From contig NZ_UCOB01000014.1 of the NCBI RefSeq assembly GCF_900474295.1, positions 1 through 64,000 of the forward strand: a DNA stretch of 64,000 nucleotides. The letters are read 5' to 3'. The stretch comes from Synechococcus sp. UW140 (GTDB lineage: Bacteria; Cyanobacteriota; Cyanobacteriia; PCC-6307; Cyanobiaceae). Both the position numbers and the translations under genes were made by a program. Of the stretch, positions 17,344 to 25,747 are shown in pieces (the stretch's first letter is position 1; each line of letters opens with the position of its first letter). The notes below the pieces were generated by a model, which saw only the letters and a program-made list of their open reading frames with translations, had not been told where the DNA came from and did no database searches.

Positions 17344-19650
17344 ATGGCTTTCCCGATCAGCCACGGTGGAACCGAAAACGACAATGGACAAGACGTTACA
17401 TTTTTACCGGATGGCTCTGCGGCTCTGTTTGGCCATTTCCAAGGAAAGATCAGTTTTGGTGGCACAACGATAACGAGCAAGGGAGAAGACGACGGGTTCA
17501 TCCTCAAAAGCGATCAAGATGGTAATCGCGAATGGGGGTTGCATTTATCCAACTCTGCCGATATTTACACCAACGCAATTGAGAGCCTGCCAGACGGGTC
17601 AATCATTGTTTATGGCGAGTACGAACAAACACTCAAGATAGGAGGCACGACGCTAAAAACTGGAGCAAAAGACAGCGATTCTGATGACGATATATTCGTC
17701 GCTCGTGTCAGCAGCGAAGGCAAAGTTGTATGGGCGAAAAGCTTTGGAGGTCTTGGCGACATTGACTCTGGTGACCTTGGCGTTTCCTATGACGAGGATA
17801 CCGATAAGGCCCATGTTGTCATCGTAGGTGCCTTCGAAAAGTCGATCACATTTGGCAAAACAACATTAACAAGCAAAGGTGATGATGACGCCTTCACAGC
17901 CAAGCTCGATGTTGATACAGGGGAAGCAGTCTGGGCCAAAAGATTGGGCGGAGATGAAGAAGATGATCACTATGGGGTGGCCGTGCTTGAAGATGGCTCA
18001 TCTGTTGTTTTTGGAGAGTTCTCCAAAGAGATTGACATTCAGGGATATAGCAAAAAGCTCACCACAAGAGGGTATGCAGACGAAGACGACGAAGACGACG
18101 ACGACCTTTTAGTCATTCGATACGACGCTGACGGAAAGGTTGAGCAGGTTAAAACCTTTGGATTCCATAAGGACTCTGATGCCAAAGCAATCGCAGCAAC
18201 TGAGGATGGTTCTGCTATTTATCTCGCGGGCCATTTTGTAGACATCCTCGAAGACGAGGATGGCAATCGTCTGACACGAGACAGTGAAGCGGGAGACGGT
18301 AGCAGGGATGCTTTCCTCATCAAGCTTGATCAGTCTCTTGACTTGAATTGGTGGAGAGCATATGGCAATAACAGAGATCAACAAATCAACTCAGTGGCTC
18401 TGCTGGATGATGGATCTCCAATTATCCTCGGTGATTTCGCTGAAACGATCAGACTAGGTTCAGTCACCCTCACCAGCACAGGGGATCAATTGCCAGGCGA
18501 TGCCGACGAAGGCGATGATCCCGCAGACACAGAAGATACTTTCATAGCCAAGCTCAACTCGAATGGAGTTGTGCAATGGGTCAAACACATCAAAACAACC
18601 AGCGACTCAGATGCAGAAAATATTGCGATATCCAATAACGGAGAAATAGTATTCACCGGCGAGAGTTACGGCGACATCACAATGGGAGGAAAGACTTTTA
18701 AAAACAAAGGCGAACAAGACATCTTTTTGGGATTACTTGATTCCAACGGCAATTGGCTTTCACAGTTAAACATAGAGGAAGACAATGAGCTTACCCTCAA
18801 CGACGACAACTCCTTCAATATCACAGACGGCCTACATGACGGCCTGTGGCTTCAATTCAATGTGACCGGAGCCAACACAAAGTTTCAGAATAGCCTTAAG
18901 ATAGTAGATTCTAATAACAATATTCTTGGCTCGATTGGCGCAACGAGCTTTTCAAAAAACCTAGGCAACCTAATGGTATTCATCCCAGAAGGCACAACAT
19001 TTTCATTCCAGCAATACAGCAACAACCAAAGAGACATCACATCACCAGATCTCACAATTTCAGAACTAGAAGATGGCGGCTTCCGGCTCAACCTCAACGA
19101 CAGCGGTTACGACACAGATCAGAATGATCTAATAATCGACATCACCACGTCAATAACGTCGCCAAACGCAGAAGCCACAACAATGGCAGTGGAGCAACAA
19201 GATATCCACGACGCCATTCTGGACCTCTCCTCAATCTCCGCTGATGGCCAACAACTCAAACTAACAATCAACTGTGATTGCGCCTTTGAAAACCGTGTGG
19301 CCATGGTCAAACTCACAGAAGAAACCGATGGCAGTTTTAGCGTCAACGGCTTCACTGAATCTGCAGGTGCAGAGTTTGATCAAGCCGTCAAAGACAACCT
19401 CATCAACCCTGGCGATGCCACGATCCAGGCAACTGGAGTCACACAACAAACCGTGAATTGGACACTCTCAGAATCTGATGCGGGCTACTACGCACCCGTC
19501 GTCATCAATCCCTCTGGCGATGTGTTTTCCGTTGGATCAATGTACGTGAAGAACCTGGGCACGAACTTCTTTACCTTTGAAGACAAGCACACAACCGACA
19601 ACTCCGACTGGGATTACAACGACGTGAGCCTTCTTGTGGAAATGGTCTGA
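17344..19650 (+). CDS. Propeller-repeat surface protein with DUF4114-like C-terminal module
   Basis: A 768-residue acidic protein with no signal peptide. Residues 1-470 contain about seven ~60-residue repeats of SBBP/propeller type (GGTTITSKGEDDGFILK, FVARVSSEGKVVWAKSFGG, LAGHFVDI). Residues ~477-768 align closely with the end of the protein at 526-3966: NDDNSFNITDG, FIPEGTTFSF, MVKLTEETDGSFSVNG and the final DWDYNDVSLLVE. The shared module is a candidate secretion, assembly or calcium-binding unit. The ATG used follows AT-rich DNA with only a weak ribosome-binding site. Export by a type I system is inferred. Confidence 0.82.
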   Translation: MAFPISHGGTENDNGQDVTFLPDGSAALFGHFQGKISFGGTTITSKGEDDGFILKSDQDGNREWGLHLSNSADIYTNAIESLPDGSIIVYGEYEQTLKIGGTTLKTGAKDSDSDDDIFVARVSSEGKVVWAKSFGGLGDIDSGDLGVSYDEDTDKAHVVIVGAFEKSITFGKTTLTSKGDDDAFTAKLDVDTGEAVWAKRLGGDEEDDHYGVAVLEDGSSVVFGEFSKEIDIQGYSKKLTTRGYADEDDEDDDDLLVIRYDADGKVEQVKTFGFHKDSDAKAIAATEDGSAIYLAGHFVDILEDEDGNRLTRDSEAGDGSRDAFLIKLDQSLDLNWWRAYGNNRDQQINSVALLDDGSPIILGDFAETIRLGSVTLTSTGDQLPGDADEGDDPADTEDTFIAKLNSNGVVQWVKHIKTTSDSDAENIAISNNGEIVFTGESYGDITMGGKTFKNKGEQDIFLGLLDSNGNWLSQLNIEEDNELTLNDDNSFNITDGLHDGLWLQFNVTGANTKFQNSLKIVDSNNNILGSIGATSFSKNLGNLMVFIPEGTTFSFQQYSNNQRDITSPDLTISELEDGGFRLNLNDSGYDTDQNDLIIDITTSITSPNAEATTMAVEQQDIHDAILDLSSISADGQQLKLTINCDCAFENRVAMVKLTEETDGSFSVNGFTESAGAEFDQAVKDNLINPGDATIQATGVTQQTVNWTLSESDAGYYAPVVINPSGDVFSVGSMYVKNLGTNFFTFEDKHTTDNSDWDYNDVSLLVEMV

Positions 19651-19674
19651 TCGACAGCCAATCAGATCCATTGG

Positions 19675-19712
19675 CCTATCGAGCTGGCGATCCCAATCCC
19701 CAGCTCGATAGG
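19675..19712 (+). terminator. Strong 13-bp stem-loop after giant gene 3
   Basis: CCTATCGAGCTGG (19675-19687) pairs perfectly with CCAGCTCGATAGG (19700-19712) over a 12-nt loop, 25 bp after the stop. There is no T-tract, so it may stabilise the 3' end or act as a Rho-dependent or inefficient terminator. Confidence 0.6.
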
Positions 19713-19846
19713 TTGAAAGGCTGATGCAAGACGAAAGAGGTCAGCCACGCGCTGAAGCATCGGCGACCACGTCGCCATCAGCCTCGGAGCCCCTGAGTGT
19801 CATTCCCGTCACTGGAGTGGACAGCCAGCAACCCACAGGCTCAGAA

Positions 19847-19861
19847 TGAGAATGATTCCCG
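19847..19861 (+). promoter_or_regulatory. Zur/Fur-family operator-like box
   Basis: TGAGAATGATTCCCG is a 7-1-7 near-palindrome: TGAGAAT and the reverse complement of ATTCCCG agree at five of seven positions. It resembles the TGATAATNATTATCA-type boxes of cyanobacterial Zur. It lies about 140 bp upstream of the CobW-like gene, where a Zur-repressed promoter would be expected. Assignment to Zur rather than Fur is inference. Confidence 0.5.
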
Positions 19862-19948
19862 CTTGCGACTCGAAGCTGTTCCAGCTGTCGATCAAAGGGG
19901 CGGAGTGAATCGCAGTGCCTTTCTGGGCAGGAGGTTGGACCAAACGCC

Positions 19949-20005
19949 ATGACCAACAAGCCAATCCCGTGCGCAGGCCTGATGGCCTGCCTCCCAGCAC
20001 CATGA
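19949..20005 (+). CDS. 18-aa leader ORF overlapping the CobW-like start
   Basis: ATG at 19949, preceded by an AGGAGG at about 19929-19934, encodes MTNKPIPCAGLMACLPAP and stops at 20003-20005, overlapping the ATG of the next gene as ATGA. It contains two Cys five residues apart and spans a perfect 7-bp hairpin (GCAGGCC/GGCCTGC, 19973-19990). The arrangement fits translational coupling or a regulatory leader peptide; it could also be chance. Confidence 0.4.
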   Translation: MTNKPIPCAGLMACLPAP

Positions 20006-20790
20006 GCCAGACCTGGTTGATCTCAGGCCCTCCAGGCTGTGGAAAAACCAGTTGGATTCTGACGACGATCCGGAGCCACCCGGGTTCCTGTGGCTACTTA
20101 CGCCTCTCAGGACTGTCAGAAGACGGGCTGGAGCAGGGCCACGATGCAGGCATCGATCTGGCCTGGCTGAAGGATCAGTGCCCACAGCTGCAAGACCTTT
20201 CCAAACCAGATCAGCAGTGTGCAGACCGCATAGACGACCAACTCAATCTGATTGAGCTGCAGCAATATCGCCCACCGGCTCATCCTGGTGTCGATGAAAT
20301 CGATCCACGCATCAGCAACCAACTCAAAGCGCTTCAGCTCCAACCTGATCGCGCCCTCCACTTCGGGAGGGAACCAGAACTTCCTGAACAGGACACCTTG
20401 GAGTTCAACAGACTGGAAGCGTGGAGTGTCAGTCTTCACGACAGCGTCTGGGACCCCAACAGCCTCAGCAGCTTCTGGTTTGAGTTGGTCAATGGAGCCT
20501 ACGGAGATGTTTATCGCGCCAAAGCGCTGATGAACCTCCCGGATGGTCGTGCCTTTTTCTGCAATTGGATCGTCAGTCAACAGGGATCGCAGTTCTTGCC
20601 TCTCGAGGTTGTGGAACCGCCAACGGGACGCCCCAATCGAGCCTCAGAACTTGTTGTTCAAGGCAAGGCTCTTGATGGCATGGGGATGCAATCCACCATC
20701 AATGACTGTCTGCTGAGTGATGCAGTTTTAGACATGCATCAAGCCCCGCTCCGAGAACAACAACCAGACCTATCCCAAGCCAAGAGGTAA
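20002..20790 (+). CDS. Divergent CobW/COG0523-like P-loop protein
   Basis: A 262-residue protein starting at ATG 20002. The N-terminus has a P-loop, GPPGCGKTSWIL, as in G3E GTPases. The C-terminal region ending in LNLPDGRAFFCNWIVSQQG and LVVQGKALD resembles the CobW C-terminal domain. The CxCC metal-binding motif typical of COG0523 zinc metallochaperones is absent, and the protein is shorter than usual (about 320 residues). COG0523 members commonly deliver or allocate metals under zinc limitation; the Zur-like box upstream supports that. Two calcineurin-fold genes follow closely, so a three-gene operon is likely. Confidence 0.65.
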   Translation: MSQTWLISGPPGCGKTSWILTTIRSHPGSCGYLRLSGLSEDGLEQGHDAGIDLAWLKDQCPQLQDLSKPDQQCADRIDDQLNLIELQQYRPPAHPGVDEIDPRISNQLKALQLQPDRALHFGREPELPEQDTLEFNRLEAWSVSLHDSVWDPNSLSSFWFELVNGAYGDVYRAKALMNLPDGRAFFCNWIVSQQGSQFLPLEVVEPPTGRPNRASELVVQGKALDGMGMQSTINDCLLSDAVLDMHQAPLREQQPDLSQAKR

Positions 20791-20792
20791 CC

Positions 20793-21608
20793 ATGGCTCA
20801 CGCGGTCATTTCCTGTCTCCACGCCAACCTTGCAGCCGTTGAGGCTGTGCTGGCTGATATTGACCAGCAAGGAATTAACACCATCACATGCCTCGGTGAC
20901 CTCGTGGGCTATGGCCCCCAACCCAACGAAGTCGTTGAGCTAATGCGCCAACGCGCCATCCCCACCTGCCAAGGCTGCTGGGATGAAGACATCATCGATG
21001 GCCTCAATGCATGCGAATGCAGCTATCCCTCACAACTGGCAGAGCGGCGCGGCCATCTGGCCCACCAATGGACTGACGCCGAAATGACAGCTGAAAACAA
21101 GCGCTTTCTGGCCAGCCTGCCGACCTCACTACGGCGAGACAAACTGCTGTTCGTTCATGGCAGCCCCAACAGTCAGCACGAATATCTCTTGCCTGACATG
21201 AATGCATTTGCTGCCTTGGAACGGGTTGAAACAGCAGGTGCAGAAACCCTGTTTTGCGGCCATACCCATCAGCCCTATGTGCGTGAACTGCGGGGCGGCT
21301 CCATTCGGGTGCGCGTGCAACACAACGACAGCAGCAGCTCAGAGGAGCAGGACATGACGCTGCCAATGCGACGGATCGTCAATGCAGGATCGGTGGGCGA
21401 GCCACGCCACGGAAACACCCAAGCCACCTACGTCATTCACGATGAAGCAACGAACGATTTGACAATCAGAGAGGTGAGCTACGACGTGGCAAAAACATGC
21501 CAGGCCATCATCGATGCCGGCTTGCCTGAAGTGTTTGCCTGGCGATTAAGCCACGGCTTTGAATATGCAGAACGGGCTGACGATGCCAGCCATGTGTGTG
21601 AGCGCTGA
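20793..21608 (+). CDS. Metallophosphoesterase-fold protein with altered metal ligands
   Basis: A 271-residue calcineurin-fold protein related to YfcE/diadenosine-phosphatase types. Recognisable motifs are CLGDLVGYGPQPNEV, FVHGSPN, CGHTHQP and VNAGSVGEPR. But motif I reads SCLHANL where the family has a DxH (Asp replaced by Cys), and motif III reads QGCWDE where the family has GNHD (Asn replaced by Cys). Either the metal site is rebuilt with cysteines or activity is reduced. The ribosome-binding AGAGGT lies just ahead of the ATG. It is 2 bp after the CobW-like gene. Confidence 0.8.
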   Translation: MAHAVISCLHANLAAVEAVLADIDQQGINTITCLGDLVGYGPQPNEVVELMRQRAIPTCQGCWDEDIIDGLNACECSYPSQLAERRGHLAHQWTDAEMTAENKRFLASLPTSLRRDKLLFVHGSPNSQHEYLLPDMNAFAALERVETAGAETLFCGHTHQPYVRELRGGSIRVRVQHNDSSSSEEQDMTLPMRRIVNAGSVGEPRHGNTQATYVIHDEATNDLTIREVSYDVAKTCQAIIDAGLPEVFAWRLSHGFEYAERADDASHVCER

Positions 21609-22318
21609 TGGAACGCTGGGCACTGGTGAGTGGATTGGGCGGAGACCTCGAGGTCTACGAACAGATCCAACGTGAGCTGAAAACCAAACGCGGGCTGGAT
21701 CGTCTGTTTGTGCTTGGAGATCTAATCGGACCAAAGCACAACAATGATGCGCTGCTTAAGAGACTGCAGCAGCCACAACGTGGCGATTTGCCGCCGGAAT
21801 GCATCTACGGATGGTGGGAGGAGCAATTACTGGCCGAACGGGGATACCGCGGTGACAGAACAGCAGAGGCACTACGCATCAACCATGGCAATGATGCGGT
21901 CGAGGCGTTATTAGCGTCGGTGGATACAGGCCACATGGCCTGGCTGGCATCGCTGCAGTTCGGTTTTATTGAGCTGGATTGTGCTCTATTACACGGCAGC
22001 TCAGCCGACGTGGGCGACGAGCTGATGCCATCCAGCTCTCCGTTAATCCTGCTCGATCGCCTCACCCGTTTGGATGTCAACCGATTGTTCACTGCGAGGA
22101 GCACGCAGCAGTTTCGTCTTGATCTGAATGGGGGAGCAATCGATTCCCACATCAAGGATCTCAATGGTGAACACAATCAGCAACAGGAGGTACCCAAACG
22201 AAGCGTGATCGGAATCGGTTCTGGCGAGATGTTCAGCTTGTATGCCCCAGGCAGTGATCACATTGAATTCGTAAAAGTCGGCGTTAAACCAGTGTCACGC
22301 GGGCTGGGTTTCGGCTGA
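21608..22318 (+). CDS. Degenerate metallophosphoesterase paralogue (pseudoenzyme)
   Basis: A 236-residue protein that aligns with its upstream neighbour motif by motif but lacks nearly all ligands: SGLGGDLEVYEQI for motif I, VLGDLIGPKHN (Asp kept), YGWWEEQ for GNHD, LLHGSSA kept, and FTARSTQQF in place of GHTHQPY. The final strand IGIGSGEMFSLY corresponds to NAGSVGEPR. It is probably a non-catalytic partner or regulatory subunit. ATG overlaps the upstream stop (TGATG), indicating coupled translation. Confidence 0.72.
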   Translation: MERWALVSGLGGDLEVYEQIQRELKTKRGLDRLFVLGDLIGPKHNNDALLKRLQQPQRGDLPPECIYGWWEEQLLAERGYRGDRTAEALRINHGNDAVEALLASVDTGHMAWLASLQFGFIELDCALLHGSSADVGDELMPSSSPLILLDRLTRLDVNRLFTARSTQQFRLDLNGGAIDSHIKDLNGEHNQQQEVPKRSVIGIGSGEMFSLYAPGSDHIEFVKVGVKPVSRGLGFG

Positions 22319-22782
22319 GAGAGAAGATCTTGCCATGAACCAATCAGCGGCTTTCCATCCTGCACCCTGTCGAAAAGGCCAGGACAGAACAGTGCAATCG
22401 ACCGGCCTTGGCGAGCGGCAACAAGCCTTCGCCAGGGTTGGATGCAGACAGACAGCGTTGCTGTGCTGCCTGCTCAACGAAGCAAGCCACTTGACTGCAC
22501 TGAAATGGTGTGGCGACAGCGCAGCGATGCCCTGAAGGCTGGGGTGATAGGCCTCCAAGGTCAGGAGCCAGTTCAGCCGCTCCGCCGTCTCTTGAGAGGC
22601 TCAACCGGCTCCCTGAAGCTGCTCGCAGCACATCGAGACACCATCTAGGCGAGCATCAGATCCGGCGCACTAGACATGGTGCACGCAAGCTGCGCACGCG
22701 ATGCCCAAAGGTCCCCAGTCGATCCTTGAAGGGGGATGGGCCTCTCAACCGGCCGAGGGCCTGGTTGAGACTGTCAATCAAG
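22319..22782. other. Intergenic region with a 7-bp inverted repeat
   Basis: No convincing gene. CTCAACC (22743-22749) and GGTTGAG (22763-22769) form a hairpin just downstream of the RNA-binding protein gene on the minus strand; no T-tract, so only a possible terminator. Confidence 0.35.
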
Positions 22783-23028
22783 TCAACGGCGGGGTTCGGC
22801 CTTGCGCACACCGATCTGGCGGCCCATCCACTCAACGTCTTGCAGATCGTTGATGGCGGCCTGTTCGTCGGCCTCATTACGCATGTCCACGAAACCGAAA
22901 CCACGCTTACGGCCTGTCTCGCGATCCAGGGGTAATGAGCACTTGGTCACCTCGCCGTACTGGGAGAAGAGATCCTCAAGGTCTTCCCGTTCAGCATCCC
23001 AAGAGAGGTTCCCGATGAAAATCGTCAA
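22783..23028 (-). CDS. RRM RNA-binding protein (cyanobacterial Rbp type)
   Basis: An 81-residue single-RRM protein. RNP2 is IFIGNL near the N-terminus and RNP1 is RKRGFGFVDM near residue 46, with LPLDRETGRKRG before it as in cyanobacterial Rbp proteins. These bind RNA and are often induced by cold or linked to mRNA localisation and stability. I chose a TTG at 23028, giving the family-typical start MTIFIGNLSWDAE; a longer reading to 23109 would add 27 unrelated residues. The C-terminus is short and lacks the Gly-rich tail of some paralogues. Confidence 0.88.
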   Translation of the reverse strand: MTIFIGNLSWDAEREDLEDLFSQYGEVTKCSLPLDRETGRKRGFGFVDMRNEADEQAAINDLQDVEWMGRQIGVRKAEPRR

Positions 23029-23121
23029 AAAACTGGCCCGTTTGAGTTCCTGAGAAGCCTGCCACAGCATCGATACCGCTGTGGCAGTGCCCAGCAGATG
23101 AACAGGCAACGCAACAACCCA

Positions 23122-23331
23122 CTACCCCTTCGCATCGGGCAAGACACTCTCTTCTGCGTTCGGATGCATGGTTTTGGCCAGCATCAGAAGGGCAGAAGCC
23201 ATACTGTGATCGCCCTCTTGGCTCAGCAGTTGGCTGAGAAGAAGTAAATCGGCGTAATCGGCGGTGGCGGTGCCATTGAGCAAACCCCGTGCAGTGCCAC
23301 GGGCCACAATCAATTCCAGGGTCATACTCAT
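23122..23331 (-). CDS. Small conserved-looking hypothetical protein
   Basis: A 69-residue soluble protein from ATG 23331, predicted helical (ADYADLLLLSQLLSQEGDHS, ASALLMLAKTMHP). No domain recognised. It lies directly upstream of the RNA-binding protein gene on the same strand, so they may be co-transcribed. Codon pattern and composition look like a real gene; function unknown. Confidence 0.55.
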   Translation of the reverse strand: MSMTLELIVARGTARGLLNGTATADYADLLLLSQLLSQEGDHSMASALLMLAKTMHPNAEESVLPDAKG

Positions 23332-23620
23332 GGGGTCAAGCTGACACCGGTGAGGATGTAACCGCCAAAACAGCAGAGTTTTACTCGCTATTGGCGGCAA
23401 GGCGTCAGCGCATCAACAAAATTGGCCTTTTGGGTTTAGGACTAAAGCACCAGGCTTCAGGGCATTGCGTGGTCTACAGGGAGCTGTGGGCAACACAGCA
23501 AAGCCATAAAACAGTGCCCACCTTAGATCAAACATACTGACATCAGAACTTAATCAAGCAGCCCCAAAACAGTCAACCATTCTTACTAAAATTCGACGAT
23601 AACAAGAGTTTAAGATTGAA

Positions 23621-23665
23621 AGAAAAATCACGACAAGCCCCCTATAGGCTTGAACTTGTCGTGAT
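23621..23665 (-). terminator. Rho-independent terminator for the secreted SnoaL-like gene
   Basis: A perfect 11-bp stem, ATCACGACAAG (23627-23637) with CTTGTCGTGAT (23655-23665), contains a nested AAGCC/GGCTT pairing. On the minus strand it is followed by a T-rich tract (complement of 23621-23627). It lies 84 bp after the stop of the minus-strand gene at 23749. The rest of 23332-23748 is non-coding. Confidence 0.8.
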
Positions 23666-23748
23666 TTGAACACGCATCAACTTGAGAACCAGTAACGGCA
23701 ATCACCGCCAAGTTCTCTGCAAATAATCAGCATCAAATAAAACAATAA

Positions 23749-24336
23749 TCAAAAGCCTGAGAAGGGCAGGGAAGAGTGGTGGAGAATGATGCGGAGCGAT
23801 CCATCATCATCACGCACATAACCAAATGTTTTGTCGACCATGCTCTTCGACCCATCAGCAGCCACAAAATGGACCCACCCCATCGCATTGGCCGTATTGC
23901 CGAAGGATTGAATCACAACAATCTCTGGCGTGCACTCCACCCAAGGGCTGCGTTGGCTATTCGGGAATCCGATTGCAAAGCCAGGGTCAGCGAAAGCACT
24001 ATCGTCACCGACGAAATAAGACAATGCCCCCGAACGTGTTTCGCGGAAGGTGGTGTCACCTTTCGTCCAAGTAGGCTTGAAGGACACAGGTCCAAACTGG
24101 TAGCCATAGGCCGCATCAATCACCTCACCAGCTAAAGGCTTCGATTTTTCGATCCCCCCCTCAGTATGGGCCTTGCTGATGGCAAGAAGAGCATCACACC
24201 AACCTTGTTGCGCTGCCTGAACCTCACTGATCTGAATGGTTTCATTCATCACGGCAGGCTTGGCCTCAGCCGCCAATGGAGCGATACAACAAACAGCTGC
24301 AGAAAGCGAACCAGCAAGAGCAAAGGATCGAAACAT
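23749..24336 (-). CDS. Secreted SnoaL/NTF2-like protein
   Basis: A 195-residue protein from ATG 24336, with signal peptide FRSFALAGSLSAAVCCIAPLAAEA. The mature part (VQAAQQGWCDALLAISKAH..., AYGYQFGPVSFKPTW, LSYFVGDD, GFAIGFPNS, ILHHSSLPF) matches a family of exported NTF2-like proteins that is sometimes mislabelled phosphoribosyl-AMP cyclohydrolase. The final HHSSLPF is typical. Probably periplasmic; ligand unknown. An in-frame ATG five codons upstream is possible. Confidence 0.75.
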   Translation of the reverse strand: MFRSFALAGSLSAAVCCIAPLAAEAKPAVMNETIQISEVQAAQQGWCDALLAISKAHTEGGIEKSKPLAGEVIDAAYGYQFGPVSFKPTWTKGDTTFRETRSGALSYFVGDDSAFADPGFAIGFPNSQRSPWVECTPEIVVIQSFGNTANAMGWVHFVAADGSKSMVDKTFGYVRDDDGSLRIILHHSSLPFSGF

Positions 24337-25026
24337 AATCAAAAGATGCATCGACTTGTCTATAGCAAGCAGCAGGCATCGGAACAGTAAAAATATGCAA
24401 CTCCTCACCAAGGAAAGTGCAGGGTGAACAGTTGACCAAAAAGATCTTCAAGCGAAGCCTCCAATCAATCTGACGGAACTCCACACCAAGATGGAAACAG
24501 GGGGAAAACATAATTAGAGCAAGTGATCTGATCTTGGAAGCGCGGTCGAACCTTATCGGCAATGAACAGAGCAGAAGAAGCGACACCATCGCATCAGAGT
24601 GAACTGTCCAAGGAATAAAGAAACAGTCCACAGGCAGAATGGGAAGCACCTTCAGCCTGAGGCAAGGCATGAATGGCAACCAGCTGTAAGTATCCCTTCC
24701 CAACAATCAGAACCAGACGCTCGATGACAGACAACCGAGCAGCTGGTTGAACCTTTCAGCTGTTGGGGTGGTCTGACCGTAAGGAGGAGACAACGAGAAA
24801 AGGGCTGGCGCCACACTGATTTGTTCGTTTCCTGGAACTAATACCACCAATCCAAGGCAGAGTTGCCATCGTGTGGCGCTCCTCCATTCTTGAGGCTACT
24901 AGCGAGCAATTCTAAGGCCAGTGTTGGTATTGACGCTCAACGTAGCGGCAGCAGAAACCCCTAAAACTATTGAAGCGATTGCGCAACAAAAGGCACTACA
25001 AAGCCCAATTTATTTGAATTCACACC
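24337..25026. other. Long intergenic region without a recognised gene
   Basis: About 690 bp with only poor-quality overlapping ORFs and no repeat or structured element that I can defend. It separates the terminator of the hupE-like gene from the secreted protein gene, both on the minus strand. Confidence 0.4.
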
Positions 25027-25054
25027 AATAAAAAAGGCGGAATTGAATTCCGCC
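25027..25054 (-). terminator. Rho-independent terminator for hupE-like gene
   Basis: GGCGGAATT/AATTCCGCC (25036-25054) forms a strong stem; on the minus strand it is followed by a run of T (complement of 25027-25035). It is 55 bp after the hupE-like stop. Confidence 0.85.
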
Positions 25055-25108
25055 ACAAAAGAAACTTTTAACGAGTCTTTTCAATCAGCATCAACCGGCA
25101 AGGGTTTC

Positions 25109-25744
25109 TCAATCAACGAGGGCGACCCAAGCAAAAGCGAGGCCAATCCCAATCCAAATTCCAGCACCCACGCGCTGGCCCTGTTCACCCAACCAGTTGA
25201 TCACACCTTTGGACGCCGTTGTGACAAGCAGCAGCAATGCACCCTGGCCAATCAGGAGGCCCAAGAAATAAGTAGCAAGGGGTGTGGGTTCGGCACCAAC
25301 AATGGTGTTTCCCAGAAGGAAACCATGCAGGCCAATCAAAGGAAGCAGCCACTGCACCGGTACCAGCGCCAGGGCCATCAGCCCCTCGACCACCAGCGAG
25401 AGTGAAACGAGAGCTTCCGCCCAAGGGGCGATGGCATCGGGCAGGGGAATGAACTGGGAGAGGGCACTACCGGCCAAGCCCACAGACAGCAAAGGGAGCA
25501 CCCAGTTGAGCGGACGACGCAGGCCAATGAAGGCGATCGCGACCAGGAACAAAAGATGGTCTGGGCCCAGCAGTGGATGTCCGATACCGCTCAGCAGTCC
25601 TTGCCATGCCGTCAGGCCGGTGCTTTCGCCCATCCCAAAGGGATGGTGGGCATAGGCAGGAACGGCAATGGAAGCCGCCACAACCAGGGGTGCCGACAAG
25701 AGCCCAGCCTTCTGCACGGCCAGCAAGGGTCGTGATGACGTCAT
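25109..25744 (-). CDS. hupE: HupE/UreJ-family metal transporter (predicted cobalt)
   Basis: A 211-residue membrane protein from ATG 25744, preceded by GAGG at seven bases. A signal-like N-terminus ends before AHHPFGMGE; six or so membrane segments follow. The family signature HPLLGPDHLLF (HX5DH) is present in the first helix. HupE/UreJ proteins carry nickel or cobalt; those under cobalamin riboswitches are predicted cobalt transporters. A longer ORF to 25894 runs through the riboswitch and is not translated in my reading. A terminator follows. No urease or hydrogenase gene is nearby, which also favours cobalt. Confidence 0.88.
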   Translation of the reverse strand: MTSSRPLLAVQKAGLLSAPLVVAASIAVPAYAHHPFGMGESTGLTAWQGLLSGIGHPLLGPDHLLFLVAIAFIGLRRPLNWVLPLLSVGLAGSALSQFIPLPDAIAPWAEALVSLSLVVEGLMALALVPVQWLLPLIGLHGFLLGNTIVGAEPTPLATYFLGLLIGQGALLLLVTTASKGVINWLGEQGQRVGAGIWIGIGLAFAWVALVD

Positions 25745-25747
25745 AAT

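Noticed and set aside
24266-24706. 146-codon minus-strand ORF
   Set aside because: No family resemblance, overlaps the secreted protein gene, poor start, unusual composition.
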